A DNA stretch of 64,000 bases from Duganella radicis (GCF_009720825.1 NZ_WNKY01000033.1:1-64000); one strand, 5' to 3'. Positions 1-9,121 are shown, counted from the first letter of the stretch. Notes: generated by a model from the letters alone, not told the origin. Numbers and translations: made by a program.

Positions 1-474
1 ATCTCCAGCGCGCCGAAAGACGACACGCCGCCGCCGGCCAAGCCGGCCGACATCGCGCTGGCCCCGGCGGCGCCGGCCGGCGCCTTTGCCAGCCTGAAAG
101 GCCAGCTGCGCGCCCCGGTGGCGGGCAAGGTGGCGGCCAGGTTCGGCGCCAAGCGCGGCGACGGTCCGAGCTGGAAGGGCGTGTTCATCCGCACCGCCGA
201 GGGCGCCGACGTGCACGCCATCGCCGGCGGCCGCGTGGTGTTCGCCGACTGGCTGCGCGGCTTCGGCAACCTGATCATCGTCGATCACGGCGGGCAGTAC
301 ATGAGTATTTACGGAAACAACCAGTCGCTGCTCAAACGGGCCGGCGACATCGTCAAGGCCGGCGACCCGATCGCCAGCGCAGGCAACAGCGGCGGCAACG
401 AGGAATCGGGGCTATACTTTGAACTTCGCCATCAGGGCGCGGCATTCGATCCGGCTGGCTGGGTCAAGTTTTAA
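1..474 (+). CDS. envC: Murein hydrolase activator EnvC, C-terminal part (5' end outside window)
   Basis: The frame is open from base 1 and encodes a LytM/M23-type C-terminal domain after an Ala/Pro-rich linker. It follows the E. coli EnvC pattern closely: WKGVFI, GRVVFADWLRGFGN, MSIYGNNQSLL and LYFELRHQG. The positions that bind zinc in active M23 peptidases are not histidines: the HxxxD site reads KGVFI, and the HxH site reads LYFEL. It is therefore a degenerate, non-catalytic LytM domain, as in EnvC, which acts in the periplasm with FtsEX to activate the AmiA/AmiB amidases during daughter-cell separation. The N-terminal coiled coil lies upstream of the window. The stop is 14 bases before ctpA, so the two are probably co-transcribed. 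Confidence 0.9.
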   Translation: MSSAPKDDTPPPAKPADIALAPAAPAGAFASLKGQLRAPVAGKVAARFGAKRGDGPSWKGVFIRTAEGADVHAIAGGRVVFADWLRGFGNLIIVDHGGQYMSIYGNNQSLLKRAGDIVKAGDPIASAGNSGGNEESGLYFELRHQGAAFDPAGWVKF

Positions 475-488
475 GGTTCGCAGGAAAA

Positions 489-1874
489 ATGGGCAACAAA
501 GTCAAGAGCATCGGCCTGATCGGCCTCGGTATGGTGGCTGGTGTTGCCGCCTCGTTCCAGTTTTCCGCCATCGCGCAAAAAGTCAGCGGCAACCCGTTGC
601 CGCTGGAAGAATTGCGCCAGCTGTCCGACGTTTTCGGCCTGATCAAGACCGACTACGTCGAGAACGTAGACGACAAGAAGCTGCTGACCGAGGCCATTTC
701 CGGCATGGTGTCCTCGCTCGATCCGCACTCGGTCTACCTCGATAAAAAAGCCTTTCGCGAAATGCGCGAGACGGTGGCCGGCAAGTTTGTCGGCATCGGC
801 GTGGAGGTCGGGCTGGAAGACGGCTACATCAGGGTGGTGTCGCCGATCGAGGATACGCCCGCCTTCAAGGCCGGCATCAAGGCCGGCGACGTCATCACCC
901 GCATCGACGGCACGCTGATCAAAGGCATGTCGCTCGACGAATCGGTGAAGAAGATGCGCGGCGAGCCGCGCTCCAAGGTCAGCGTCACCATCAGCCGCAA
1001 GGACGAGGACAAGCCGCTGATCTTCAACATCGTGCGCGAAGAAATCCGCGTGCAGAGCGTCAAGGCCAAAATCATCGAGCCGGGTTATGCGTGGGTGCGT
1101 ATCTCGCAATTCCAGGAACCGACCGTGGACGACATGGCGAAGAAAATCACCGCCCTGTACCACCAGGACCCGAACATCAAAGGCCTGGTGCTCGACCTGC
1201 GCAACGATCCGGGCGGCGTGGTGCCGGGAGCGATCGGCGTGTCGGCCGCCTTCCTGCCCAAGGATTCGGTGATCGTCTCCACCAACGGCCAGCTGCAAGC
1301 GTCGAAGGAGACCTTCTACGGCCGTCAGGAATTCTATGCCCCGCGCGCCAAGACCGACCCGCTGTCCAAACTGCCGGCCGCACTGAAGGACGTGCCGATG
1401 GTGGTGCTGGTGAACGGCGGCTCCGCCTCGGCCTCGGAAATCGTCGCCGGCGCGCTGCAAGACTACAAGCGCGCCACCATCATGGGCCAGCAGACTTTCG
1501 GCAAAGGCTCGGTGCAGACCTTGCGCCAGCTGACCGCCGATACCGCCGTCAAGCTGACCACCGCGCGCTACTACACGCCGAAGAACCGCGCCATCCAGGC
1601 GCGCGGCATCACGCCCGACCTGCTGGTCGACGAAACCGCCGAAGGCGACGGCTTGAACCGCCTGCGCGTGCGCGAAGCCGATCTGCAAAAACACCTCGGC
1701 AACGACAAGGACCCGGAAGGCGACGCCGCCAGGCGCGATCCACTGGAAGAGGGTCAGGCGGTGGCCGTGCTGGCCAAGAAAACCAAGCCGGTGGAATTCG
1801 GCTCCAGGGAAGATTTCCAGCTGGAGCAGGCCCTGAATCACTTCAAGGGCCTGCCGGTCAAACTGTCCAAATAA
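489..1874 (+). CDS. ctpA: C-terminal processing peptidase CtpA (S41 family)
   Basis: A 461-residue periplasmic serine protease that cleaves substrates near their C-termini. An N-terminal hydrophobic signal or anchor (about 7-28) is followed by a helical N-domain, a PDZ domain (about 95-175) and the S41 core. The catalytic serine is probably Ser314 in GGSASASEI, with Lys339 in TFGKGSV. The 25-residue gap equals that of the Ser/Lys dyad in plant D1-processing protease. The start is the ATG after a short AGGAAA ribosome site. It sits between envC and an E1-like gene, a common betaproteobacterial arrangement. Substrates cannot be read from sequence; cell-wall hydrolases are typical targets of relatives. 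Confidence 0.93.
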   Translation: MGNKVKSIGLIGLGMVAGVAASFQFSAIAQKVSGNPLPLEELRQLSDVFGLIKTDYVENVDDKKLLTEAISGMVSSLDPHSVYLDKKAFREMRETVAGKFVGIGVEVGLEDGYIRVVSPIEDTPAFKAGIKAGDVITRIDGTLIKGMSLDESVKKMRGEPRSKVSVTISRKDEDKPLIFNIVREEIRVQSVKAKIIEPGYAWVRISQFQEPTVDDMAKKITALYHQDPNIKGLVLDLRNDPGGVVPGAIGVSAAFLPKDSVIVSTNGQLQASKETFYGRQEFYAPRAKTDPLSKLPAALKDVPMVVLVNGGSASASEIVAGALQDYKRATIMGQQTFGKGSVQTLRQLTADTAVKLTTARYYTPKNRAIQARGITPDLLVDETAEGDGLNRLRVREADLQKHLGNDKDPEGDAARRDPLEEGQAVAVLAKKTKPVEFGSREDFQLEQALNHFKGLPVKLSK

Positions 1875-1904
1875 ACCCATGCGCGTCAACGCCGCAGAGA
1901 GACG

Positions 1905-2678
1905 ATGAACGACTCACAATTGCTGCGCTACTCGCGCCACATCCTGCTCGACGAAATCGGCATCGAAGGCCAGCAAAAGCTGCTGGCCGCGCGCGCGCTG
2001 GTGATCGGCGCCGGCGGCCTTGGTTCGCCGGCCGCCATGTACCTGGCGTCGGCCGGCGTCGGCCACATCACGCTGGTCGACAACGACACAGTGGATCTCA
2101 CCAACCTGCAACGCCAGATCGCCCACACCACCGAACGCGTGGGCCAGCCCAAGGCCGAATCGGCGCGCCTCACGCTCCAGCGGATCAATCCCGAAACCGC
2201 CGTCACCGCGCTGGTCGAACGGGTGGATGACGCCCGCCTGGCCGAGCTGGTGGCGCAGGCCGACGTGGTGCTCGACTGCACCGACAACTTCGCCACCCGC
2301 CATGCGGTGAACCGCGCGTGCGTGGCAGGGAATAAACCGCTGGTGTCGGGGGCGGTGATCCGCTTCGACGGGCAAATCAGCGTGTTCGATCCACGCGGCG
2401 GCGGGCAGCCCTGCTATTCCTGCCTGTTCCCGCAGGATCAGAAGTTTGAAGATGTGGCCTGCTCCACCATGGGCGTGTTCGCGCCGCTGGTGGGCGTGGT
2501 GGGCGCCATGCAGGCGGCTGAAGCGCTCAAGCTGTTGATGGGCGTGGGCGCTTCGCTGGCGGGGCGCCTGATGATGCTGGATGGCTTGAACATGGAATGG
2601 ACCAGCATCGGTGTAAGCCGCAACGATGCCTGCCCGGTCTGCGCTGCGCAAAAAATAAAAGGAGAATCAACTTGCTGA
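1905..2678 (+). CDS. HesA/MoeB/ThiF family adenylyltransferase (E1-like)
   Basis: A 257-residue cytoplasmic enzyme of the ubiquitin-activating superfamily, which adenylates the C-terminal Gly-Gly of a sulfur-carrier protein (MoaD or ThiS type). The ATP-binding GAGGLGSP motif is near residues 36-43, followed by the acidic VDNDTVDLTNLQRQ segment. Two CxxC pairs (CYSC and CPVC near the C-terminus) form the structural zinc site. A cysteine at the start of CSTMGVFAPL lies where MoeB and ThiF carry a conserved cysteine. MoeB and ThiF cannot be separated from this sequence alone and no carrier protein gene is adjacent. The stop overlaps the TTG start of the next gene by seven bases, which suggests coupled translation. 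Confidence 0.88.
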   Translation: MNDSQLLRYSRHILLDEIGIEGQQKLLAARALVIGAGGLGSPAAMYLASAGVGHITLVDNDTVDLTNLQRQIAHTTERVGQPKAESARLTLQRINPETAVTALVERVDDARLAELVAQADVVLDCTDNFATRHAVNRACVAGNKPLVSGAVIRFDGQISVFDPRGGGQPCYSCLFPQDQKFEDVACSTMGVFAPLVGVVGAMQAAEALKLLMGVGASLAGRLMMLDGLNMEWTSIGVSRNDACPVCAAQKIKGESTC

Positions 2679-4798
2679 ACAAACGACTCGCCGTACTGCC
2701 ATTCGCCCTGGCCGCCGCCTTCGGCGCGCACGCCGCCACCACCACCAGGTACCTGATCATTTCCGAAAACGCCAACAAGCAGATCGGCCAGCAGGTCGTC
2801 GAACGCATGGACGACGGCCTGACCAAGGTCACTTTCGGCTACAAGGACAACGGCCGCGGCCCGGATCTGGTGGAGCAGTTCCGCCTGGGCGCGGACGGCA
2901 CCATGAGCGAATACTCGGTCAAGGGCAACTCGACCTTCGGCGCCGTGGTGGACGAGCAGTTCAGCCGCAAGGGCGATCAGGCACAGTGGAAGTCGACCTC
3001 GGAGCAAGGCCAGACAACCGTGAGCGGCGCGGCCGCCTACCTGCCGCTGAACAGTTCCTTCGAGGTGGAGTCGGTCGCCATCGCCGCGCTGGCCAAAACG
3101 CCGGACGCCAAACTGGCGCTGCTCCCTTCCGGCACCCTGTCGCAGCGCCAGCTCGATCAGGTGGAAGTCACCAGCAGCAGCGGCCAGAAACAAACCGTGC
3201 GCCTGCTGGCGCAGACCGGTGTCGGCCTGTCGCCATCGTTCTACTGGGCCACCGCCGGTGACAATCCGCGCCTGTTCGCGGTGGTCATGCCGGGCTTCGG
3301 CAGCATGCTGGAAGAGGGCTGGCAAGCGGCCGCGCCGGAACTGGCCAGGCGCCAGAAGAGCGCGGAAAGCCAGATGCTGACCGATGCCGCCGCCAGGTTG
3401 CAGCATCCGCTGCACGGCCTGACCGTGGTGCGCAACGCCCGCATCTTCGACAGCGAAAAAGCCACCCTCGGCAAACCATCGGACATCTATGTGCTGCGCG
3501 GCCGCATCACCTCGGTGCAGCCGGCCGGTTCGCCGGTGCGCGCCGCCGACAATGTGATCGACGCCGCCGGCCGCGTGGTGCTGCCTGGCCTGTTCGACCT
3601 GCACGGCCACGTCGACCGCTGGTCCGGCGCGCTGAATATGGCGGCCGGCGTCACCAGCGTGCGCGACATGGGCAACGACAACGCCCAGCTGCAAGCCATG
3701 CTGGACGAAACCGCCGACGGCAAGCTGCTGGCGCCGCAGGTGGTGCCGGCCGGCTTCCTGGAGGGCGAGAGCCCGTACAGCGCCAACAACGGCTTCGTCA
3801 TCAAGGATCTGAAGGAAGCCAGGGACGCCATCGACTGGTACGCCGAGCGCGGCTACCCGCAGCTCAAGATTTACAATTCCTTCCCCAAGGCCATCCTGAA
3901 AGACACGGTGGCGTATGCGCACAGCCGCGGCATGCGCGTCTCGGGCCACATCCCGGCCGGCCTGCGCGCGCAAGAGGCGCTGGACGCGGGTTACGACGAA
4001 ATCCAGCACATCAACCAGGTGCTGCTGAACTTCCTGGTCAAGCCGGATACGGAAACCCGTAACCTCAACCGTTTCGTGCTGCCGGCGGAGAAGGTGGCGG
4101 ACCTCGACTTCAACTCCAGGCCGGTGAAGGACTTCGTGGCCTACCTGGCGAAGAAGCAGATTTCGATCGACCCGACGCTGGCCACCTTCGCCTTCCTCAA
4201 GCAGCGCGACGGCGACATGAACGAGCCTTACGCCTCGGTGGCCTCGCACATGCCGCCGGACGTGGCGCGCGGCTTCAAGGTCGGCACCATGAAGATCGAC
4301 GGCGACGCGCAGCTCAAGCGCTACGAGAAGTCCTACGCCAAGATGGTGGACTTCGTCGGCGTGATGTACAAGGCCGGCGTGCCGATTGTGGCCGGCACCG
4401 ACGATATCGCCGGTTTCACCCTGCATTCCGAGCTGGCGCTGCTGGTCAAGGCCGGCCTGACGCCGGCACAGGCGCTGCAAGTGGCCACCCGCAACGGCGC
4501 GCGCTACACCCGCACCAGCAATGACCGCGGCAGCATCACGCCGGGCAAGCTGGCCGACATCGTGCTGGTGGACGGCGACCCGACCAAAAACATCGAGGAT
4601 GTGCGCAAGGTGTCGGCGGTGATCACGCGCGGCTTCCTGATCTACCCGCGGGAGATCGACGCGGCGCTGGGCATCGCGCCGTTCGTGACGGCGGCGCCCA
4701 TGGTCACCCGCAGCGACAAGCCGGTGGCCGCCGCCTACGGCGGCAGCAACGAAGGCGCGCGCGCCCGCATCGAGGCCAGCGCCCGCAAGCACGATTGA
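2672..4798 (+). CDS. Exported metal-dependent amidohydrolase
   Basis: Read from the TTG at 2672, eight bases after a clear GGAG site, the product has 708 residues and begins with a good signal peptide (MLNKRLAVLPFALAAAFGAHA). A unique N-terminal half is followed by a TIM-barrel amidohydrolase: HGH (311-313), Lys399 in LKIYN as the likely carboxylated lysine, His426 (SGHIPAG), His446 (IQHIN) and Asp577 (GTDD). This is the usual two-metal ligand set. The C-terminal GKLADIVLVDGDP stretch is the beta-sandwich signature. It probably acts in the periplasm; the substrate (peptide, cyclic amide or similar) is unknown. The only ATG-type starts lie further upstream inside the thiF-like gene and would destroy the signal peptide. 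Confidence 0.85.
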   Translation: MLNKRLAVLPFALAAAFGAHAATTTRYLIISENANKQIGQQVVERMDDGLTKVTFGYKDNGRGPDLVEQFRLGADGTMSEYSVKGNSTFGAVVDEQFSRKGDQAQWKSTSEQGQTTVSGAAAYLPLNSSFEVESVAIAALAKTPDAKLALLPSGTLSQRQLDQVEVTSSSGQKQTVRLLAQTGVGLSPSFYWATAGDNPRLFAVVMPGFGSMLEEGWQAAAPELARRQKSAESQMLTDAAARLQHPLHGLTVVRNARIFDSEKATLGKPSDIYVLRGRITSVQPAGSPVRAADNVIDAAGRVVLPGLFDLHGHVDRWSGALNMAAGVTSVRDMGNDNAQLQAMLDETADGKLLAPQVVPAGFLEGESPYSANNGFVIKDLKEARDAIDWYAERGYPQLKIYNSFPKAILKDTVAYAHSRGMRVSGHIPAGLRAQEALDAGYDEIQHINQVLLNFLVKPDTETRNLNRFVLPAEKVADLDFNSRPVKDFVAYLAKKQISIDPTLATFAFLKQRDGDMNEPYASVASHMPPDVARGFKVGTMKIDGDAQLKRYEKSYAKMVDFVGVMYKAGVPIVAGTDDIAGFTLHSELALLVKAGLTPAQALQVATRNGARYTRTSNDRGSITPGKLADIVLVDGDPTKNIEDVRKVSAVITRGFLIYPREIDAALGIAPFVTAAPMVTRSDKPVAAAYGGSNEGARARIEASARKHD

Positions 4799-4904
4799 GT
4801 AAGTCCATGTAAAGAAACGGTCATATTAAGAGCTGTTTAAGCACCAAAGCGGATAAATCAGGGCCGAATATCGGCTAAAAGTCGCAAGTGCCCTGATTCC
4901 GCCT

Positions 4905-4910
4905 TATACT
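4905..4910 (+). promoter_or_regulatory. Possible -10 element for the type II secretion operon
   Basis: TATACT lies 29 bases before the gspG start, in the 141-base gap after the amidohydrolase gene. The gap is clearly more AT-rich than its surroundings. No good -35 box is seen 16-18 bases upstream (the best is TCGCAA), so this is only a candidate. It is the last intergenic space before twelve tightly packed gsp genes, which is why a promoter is expected here. Confidence 0.35.
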
Positions 4911-4939
4911 CTGCACTCATTTTTATTTGCCATCGAATT

Positions 4940-5377
4940 ATGAAAAAGTTTACAAATCGTGCCCAGCGCGGCTTCACCCTGATCGAAATCATGGTGGTCG
5001 TGGTCATCATGGGCGTGCTGGCGGCACTGGTGGTGCCCAAGCTGCTGAACCGTACCGGCGAATCCAAGGTCGCCGCCGCCAAGGTGGATATCGCCACCAT
5101 CATGCAGGCGCTGAAACTGTACAAGCTGGATAACCAGCGCTACCCGACCACCGAGCAAGGCTTGCAGGCGCTGATCGAAAAGCCGACCGGCGGCCCGGCC
5201 GCCAACGGCTGGAAGGCCGGCGGCTATGTCGAGAAAATGCCGAAAGACCCATGGGGTAATCCGTACCAGTATCTGTCGCCGGGCATCAAGGGCGAGATCG
5301 ACGTGTTCTCCTACGGCGCCGACGGACAACCAGGCGGCACCGGCGACGATGCCGACATCGGCTCCTGGGATAACTGA
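4940..5377 (+). CDS. gspG: Type II secretion major pseudopilin GspG
   Basis: A 145-residue precursor of the major pseudopilin, which polymerises in the periplasm into the piston-like pseudopilus of the type II secretion system. The class III leader is MKKFTNRAQRG, cleaved before FTLIE, with the conserved Glu5 of the mature protein and a long hydrophobic helix after it. The C-terminal Asp/Gly-rich loop (GADGQPGG...DDADIGSW) corresponds to the calcium-binding region of GspG proteins. First gene of the operon; a short gap of nine bases precedes gspH. Confidence 0.96.
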   Translation: MKKFTNRAQRGFTLIEIMVVVVIMGVLAALVVPKLLNRTGESKVAAAKVDIATIMQALKLYKLDNQRYPTTEQGLQALIEKPTGGPAANGWKAGGYVEKMPKDPWGNPYQYLSPGIKGEIDVFSYGADGQPGGTGDDADIGSWDN

Positions 5378-5386
5378 TCGCTGATC

Positions 5387-5854
5387 ATGCGCGGCGAGCG
5401 TGGCTTCACGCTGATTGAATTGCTGGTGGTGATGGTCATCCTGGGCATCACCCTGGGGCTGGTGTCGCTCAACGCCATGCCGGGCCAGAAACAGTCGATG
5501 CAGCAGGACGCCAGGCGCATCGCGCTGCTGCTGCAACTGGCGCGCGACGAAGCCATCGTGCGCAACCGCCAGATCGCCTTTGAAGCCGGCACCGACAACT
5601 ACCGCTTCATGATCCGCAACGAAAACAAGCAATGGGAGCAGGTGGCGCAGGACGACCTGCTGCGCGAGCGCGAATTCAAGACCGCGCCGCTGACCCTGAT
5701 GTTGGACCCGGCGCCGGCCCTGCCCGAGTCCACGCTGCGCATCGTCTTCGGCCGCGAGCCGGTCGATAAACCTTTTGTGCTGACCATGACCGCCAGCGAC
5801 GGCGGCACGGTCGCCATCCGCGCCGACGGCATCGGCCATTTTACGGTGGACTGA
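5387..5854 (+). CDS. gspH: Type II secretion minor pseudopilin GspH
   Basis: A 155-residue minor pseudopilin with a very short leader (MRGERG) before FTLIELLVVMVI, including Glu5. The soluble domain carries the LQLARDEAIVRNRQIAF stretch typical of GspH/FimT-type pseudopilins. It is thought to sit just below the GspI-J-K tip and link it to the GspG filament. The gene lies between gspG and gspI, one base from the gspI start. Confidence 0.93.
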   Translation: MRGERGFTLIELLVVMVILGITLGLVSLNAMPGQKQSMQQDARRIALLLQLARDEAIVRNRQIAFEAGTDNYRFMIRNENKQWEQVAQDDLLREREFKTAPLTLMLDPAPALPESTLRIVFGREPVDKPFVLTMTASDGGTVAIRADGIGHFTVD

Positions 5855-5855
5855 G

Positions 5856-6239
5856 ATGCGGCGCTCGATTCAATCTCAACGCAATCGCGGGTTCACCATG
5901 CTGGAAGTGCTGGTCGCGCTGATGATCGTCGCCACCGCGCTGATCGCGTCGCTGCGCGCGGTCGGCAGCCTGACCGCCAACAGCGACGGCCTGCGCGCCA
6001 ATATGATGGCGACGTGGTCGGCCGAGAACCGGCTGGTGCAACTGCGCCTGTCCAGGGCCTTCCCGCCGATCGGCAAGCAAACCTACGAATGCCCGCAAGG
6101 CGACCTGCCGCTGATGTGCGAGGAAGAAGTCATCGCCAGCCCCAACCCGCGCTTCCGCCGGGTCGAGGTCAGCGTCTACGAGGCCGCGCATCCGGAGCGC
6201 CGCATCATCAAGCTGGTCCAACTGGTGCTGAGCCCATGA
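5856..6239 (+). CDS. gspI: Type II secretion minor pseudopilin GspI
   Basis: A 127-residue minor pseudopilin. The leader ends MRRSIQSQRNRG, and the mature protein starts FTMLEVLVALMIVATALIAS, with Glu5 present. The small C-terminal domain ends in a REV-like strand pattern expected of the family. GspI binds GspJ and GspK in the quasi-helical tip of the pseudopilus. Its stop overlaps the gspJ start in an ATGA, so the two are translationally coupled. Confidence 0.93.
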   Translation: MRRSIQSQRNRGFTMLEVLVALMIVATALIASLRAVGSLTANSDGLRANMMATWSAENRLVQLRLSRAFPPIGKQTYECPQGDLPLMCEEEVIASPNPRFRRVEVSVYEAAHPERRIIKLVQLVLSP

Positions 6240-6883
6240 TCCACCGTGCGCGCGGCTTTACGCTGATTGAACTGCTGCTGGCGATCTCCATCCTGGCCAT
6301 CATCGCGGTGCTGGGCTGGCGCGGGCTCGATAGCATCGTCCGTTCGCGCGAAACGCTCAGCACCGGCATGGAGCAGACGCGCGGCCTGCAACTGGCGTTC
6401 GCGCAGATGCAGAGCGATTGCGAGAACCTCGCCACCAATGGCCTGCTGCGCAGCCGCGCCAATCTGCAAGCGGAAGACAACCGCGTCACGCTGGTGCGCG
6501 TGGTGATGGCCGAGAACCAGCCGACCCGCTTGCAGGTGGTGTCCTACCGCGTGGTGGACGGCGTGCTGACGCGGCGCGAGTCGCTTTCCACGCGCGATCT
6601 CGCGCAGCTGGACAATCTGTGGCAGGCGGCGCTGGGCGATACCGATCCCGCTGTCGCCGTGGCGCTGCAATCGGGTGTGCAGAATCTGACGATGCGCATG
6701 TGGATACCGGGCGGCAGCGGTCCGGCCGTCACCACCAATGCCGGCGGCTGGCGCGCGGCCACCGGCATTTCGACCGCGCTGCCGGATGGCAGCCCGATTG
6801 CGCCGACCGGCCTGGAAGTATCGATGACGCAGCAGGGGCAGGAAATTCCGATGGTGAAGTCCTTCCTGCTGGGGGCGAAATGA
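6236..6883 (+). CDS. gspJ: Type II secretion minor pseudopilin GspJ
   Basis: A 215-residue minor pseudopilin, taken from the ATG that overlaps the gspI stop. This gives the leader MIHRARG directly before FTLIELLLAISILAII; longer upstream reading would bury the prepilin cleavage site. The soluble beta-rich domain contains an RxLQLAFAQMQ(S/D) segment after the helix, as in other GspJ proteins. It is part of the I-J-K tip complex. The stop again overlaps the next start (ATGA). Confidence 0.93.
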   Translation: MIHRARGFTLIELLLAISILAIIAVLGWRGLDSIVRSRETLSTGMEQTRGLQLAFAQMQSDCENLATNGLLRSRANLQAEDNRVTLVRVVMAENQPTRLQVVSYRVVDGVLTRRESLSTRDLAQLDNLWQAALGDTDPAVAVALQSGVQNLTMRMWIPGGSGPAVTTNAGGWRAATGISTALPDGSPIAPTGLEVSMTQQGQEIPMVKSFLLGAK

Positions 6884-7860
6884 AGCGGCAACGGCAACAA
6901 GGCGTGGCCGTGGTGACGGCGCTGCTGCTGACCACCCTGGCGGTAACCATCGTCACCAGCTTGTTCTGGTTGCAGCAGGTGCAGGTGCGCTCGATGGAGA
7001 ACCAGCGCTTGCAGCTGCAAACGCGCTGGATCTTGCGCGGCGCGCTGGACCTGAGCCGGCTGGTGCTGAACCAGGACTTGATGGATTCGCCCAACTACAC
7101 GCAGCTGAACGGCGTGTGGGCCACGCCGCTGGAGGAAACGCGGCTGGACGATTACGTGGAGCGCGAGCGTTTGCAGGGCGAGAGCTTCGACGCCACGCTG
7201 TCCGGCCGCATGGTGGATGCGCAGGGACGCTACAATCTGGCCAATCTGGCGGACAGCACTAAACAGCTCAACCTCGACGAACTGGCGGTGTTCAAGCGCC
7301 TGCTGGAGAATCTGAAGCTCGATTCCAGCCTGGCGCAAGGCGTGGCGGACCTGGTGCTGAATGCCACGCCGGCGCCGAATACGCAGACCACCGGCGGGCA
7401 GACCACCGGTGCGCAGACCGCCGCCGCCGTCACCACCACCGGCAGCCAGCCGATGGGCCTCGTGCGGGTGGAAGACCTGCTGGCGGTGAGCGGCTTCACC
7501 CCGCAAGCTATCGAGCAGTTGCGCGACTATGTCATCATACTGCCCGTGAGTGGCACCACGGTGAACGTGAATACCGCGCCGGCCGAGCTGTTGTCGGCGC
7601 TGGTGCCGGGGCTGTCGCTGTCGGATGCGGCGGCCATGGTCAGCGCGCGCAAGACGAGCTATTACCGCGACACCGCCACCTTCCTGGCGCTGTCGCAGAT
7701 GGTCGGCAAGCAGATCAAGGCCAAGTGGAATGTAAAAAGCGATTACTTCCTGGCCTACAGCCGGGTGAGGCTGGACCGTGCCGCGCTGGATACGCAGTCC
7801 CTGCTCAAGCGGCCGGGGAGCATACCCAACACCACGGTGGAATGGATACGGGAATACTGA
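6880..7860 (+). CDS. gspK: Type II secretion minor pseudopilin GspK
   Basis: A 326-residue protein, the largest minor pseudopilin. The leader MKRQRQQG is followed by VAVVTALLLTTLAVT, and the usual Glu5 is absent, which is characteristic of GspK and fits its place at the very tip. An alpha-domain is interrupted by a Thr/Gly/Gln-rich low-complexity stretch (around 170-190, TQTTGGQTTGAQ), followed by a helix-hairpin-helix-like segment (VNVNTAPAELLSALVPGLS) typical of the family. The start overlaps the gspJ stop. Confidence 0.93.
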   Translation: MKRQRQQGVAVVTALLLTTLAVTIVTSLFWLQQVQVRSMENQRLQLQTRWILRGALDLSRLVLNQDLMDSPNYTQLNGVWATPLEETRLDDYVERERLQGESFDATLSGRMVDAQGRYNLANLADSTKQLNLDELAVFKRLLENLKLDSSLAQGVADLVLNATPAPNTQTTGGQTTGAQTAAAVTTTGSQPMGLVRVEDLLAVSGFTPQAIEQLRDYVIILPVSGTTVNVNTAPAELLSALVPGLSLSDAAAMVSARKTSYYRDTATFLALSQMVGKQIKAKWNVKSDYFLAYSRVRLDRAALDTQSLLKRPGSIPNTTVEWIREY

Positions 7861-7868
7861 AAGTAGCG

Positions 7869-7892
7869 ATGAACGAAAGCGAGATCCTTTGA
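7869..7892 (+). other. Seven-codon mini-ORF before gspL
   Basis: ATG AAC GAA AGC GAG ATC CTT TGA (MNESEIL) begins eight bases after the gspK stop. Its TGA overlaps the TTG that starts gspL. It could carry ribosomes onto the weak gspL start, or be chance. No family is recognisable. Confidence 0.3.
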
Positions 7893-9121
7893 CGACATTA
7901 TTTATCCGCTATCCGGCCAAGGCCAGCGTCGACAGCGGCGCGGCCCAGACTTGCCCGTTCGCGCTGGTGGGCGACGGCGGCAATCTGCTGCAACAGGGCG
8001 CCTCGCCGCTGGGGAATATCGGTGACATGGTGGCCTCCGCGCGCCGCGTGGTGTTGCTGCTGGCCGCCCCGGACACCACGCTGCTGCGCGTGAAAGCGCC
8101 GCCGCTGTCGGCCGCCAGGCTCAAGGCCGCGCTGCCGGCGCTGGTGGAAGAACAGGTGCTGGGCGATCCCGCCGACTGCGTGCTGGCCGCCACCGCCGAA
8201 GATGCGGAAGGCCTGCGCACCGTCGCCGTGGTGCAGCGGGCGTGGCTGGAAGTACTGGTCAAAGCCTTGCTGGCGCAGGGCGCGCATGCGGTGTCGGTGG
8301 TGCCGTCGCAACTGTGCCTGCCATTCCAGCCCGGCGCCGTCTCGGCCACGCTGCTGCAAGGCGATGCCGGCTACGATCTGGTGATGCGTCAGTCGCAGTT
8401 CGAAGGCCTCGGCCTGACGCTGCCGGCGCAGCCGCAAGCGGCGCTGCACACGCTGCGCGCGCTGGCCGGCGAGCAGCCGGTCACGCTGTACCTGCCGTCA
8501 TCGCACATGGCGCAATTCAGCCCGCTGGCGGCCGACGTCCCGCACCTGACGCTGGAAGAGGACCACTGGGCGCACTGGGTGGCCTCGTCGCGCAGCGCCG
8601 GGCTGGATCTGGCGCCGGCACTGGGCGCCAGTGGCGCCGCGGCGCGCGCATGGCAGCGCTGGCGCTGGCCGTTGCGCATCGCCGTGCTGGCGCTGCTGGT
8701 CAATGTGATCGGCCTGAACATCGAATGGATGCGCCTCAAGAACGAAGCCAAGGTGGTGAACCAGTCGATGACGCAGACCTTCAAGTCGGTCTATCCGAAA
8801 GAACCGCTGATCGCCGCGCCGATGGACCAGATGAGCCGCAACATCCGCCTGGCCAAGGCCAATAGCGGCCAGACCGGCGCCGACGAATTTGTCACCATCA
8901 GCGCCGGCTTCGGCGAAGCACTGGGCGCACTGCCGCGGCGCGACATCATCGCCACGCTGGAGTACAAGGACCATGCGCTGCTGGTCAAGGTCAAGCCGAA
9001 CACCGTGGACGCGGCGGCGGTGGGGCAGCTGCGTTCCGCGCTGGCCGGCCGCAAGCTGGAGTTGCAGGAACCGACGCCGGGCAGCTGGAAGATCGTGCCG
9101 GCAGCCGGAGGAAAATCATGA
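7889..9121 (+). CDS. gspL: Type II secretion inner-membrane platform protein GspL
   Basis: A 410-residue bitopic protein: a cytoplasmic actin-like domain (about 1-255), one transmembrane helix (about 262-281, LRIAVLALLVNVIGLNIEW) and a periplasmic ferredoxin-like domain. It recruits the GspE ATPase to the membrane and pairs with GspM. The TTG at 7889 is the only sensible start: it gives TTLFIRYP at the N-terminus, while the next in-frame start lies 111 bases upstream inside gspK. The use of TTG, preceded by a mini-ORF, may hold GspL synthesis below that of its neighbours. The stop overlaps the gspM start (ATGA). Confidence 0.9.
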   Translation: MTTLFIRYPAKASVDSGAAQTCPFALVGDGGNLLQQGASPLGNIGDMVASARRVVLLLAAPDTTLLRVKAPPLSAARLKAALPALVEEQVLGDPADCVLAATAEDAEGLRTVAVVQRAWLEVLVKALLAQGAHAVSVVPSQLCLPFQPGAVSATLLQGDAGYDLVMRQSQFEGLGLTLPAQPQAALHTLRALAGEQPVTLYLPSSHMAQFSPLAADVPHLTLEEDHWAHWVASSRSAGLDLAPALGASGAAARAWQRWRWPLRIAVLALLVNVIGLNIEWMRLKNEAKVVNQSMTQTFKSVYPKEPLIAAPMDQMSRNIRLAKANSGQTGADEFVTISAGFGEALGALPRRDIIATLEYKDHALLVKVKPNTVDAAAVGQLRSALAGRKLELQEPTPGSWKIVPAAGGKS

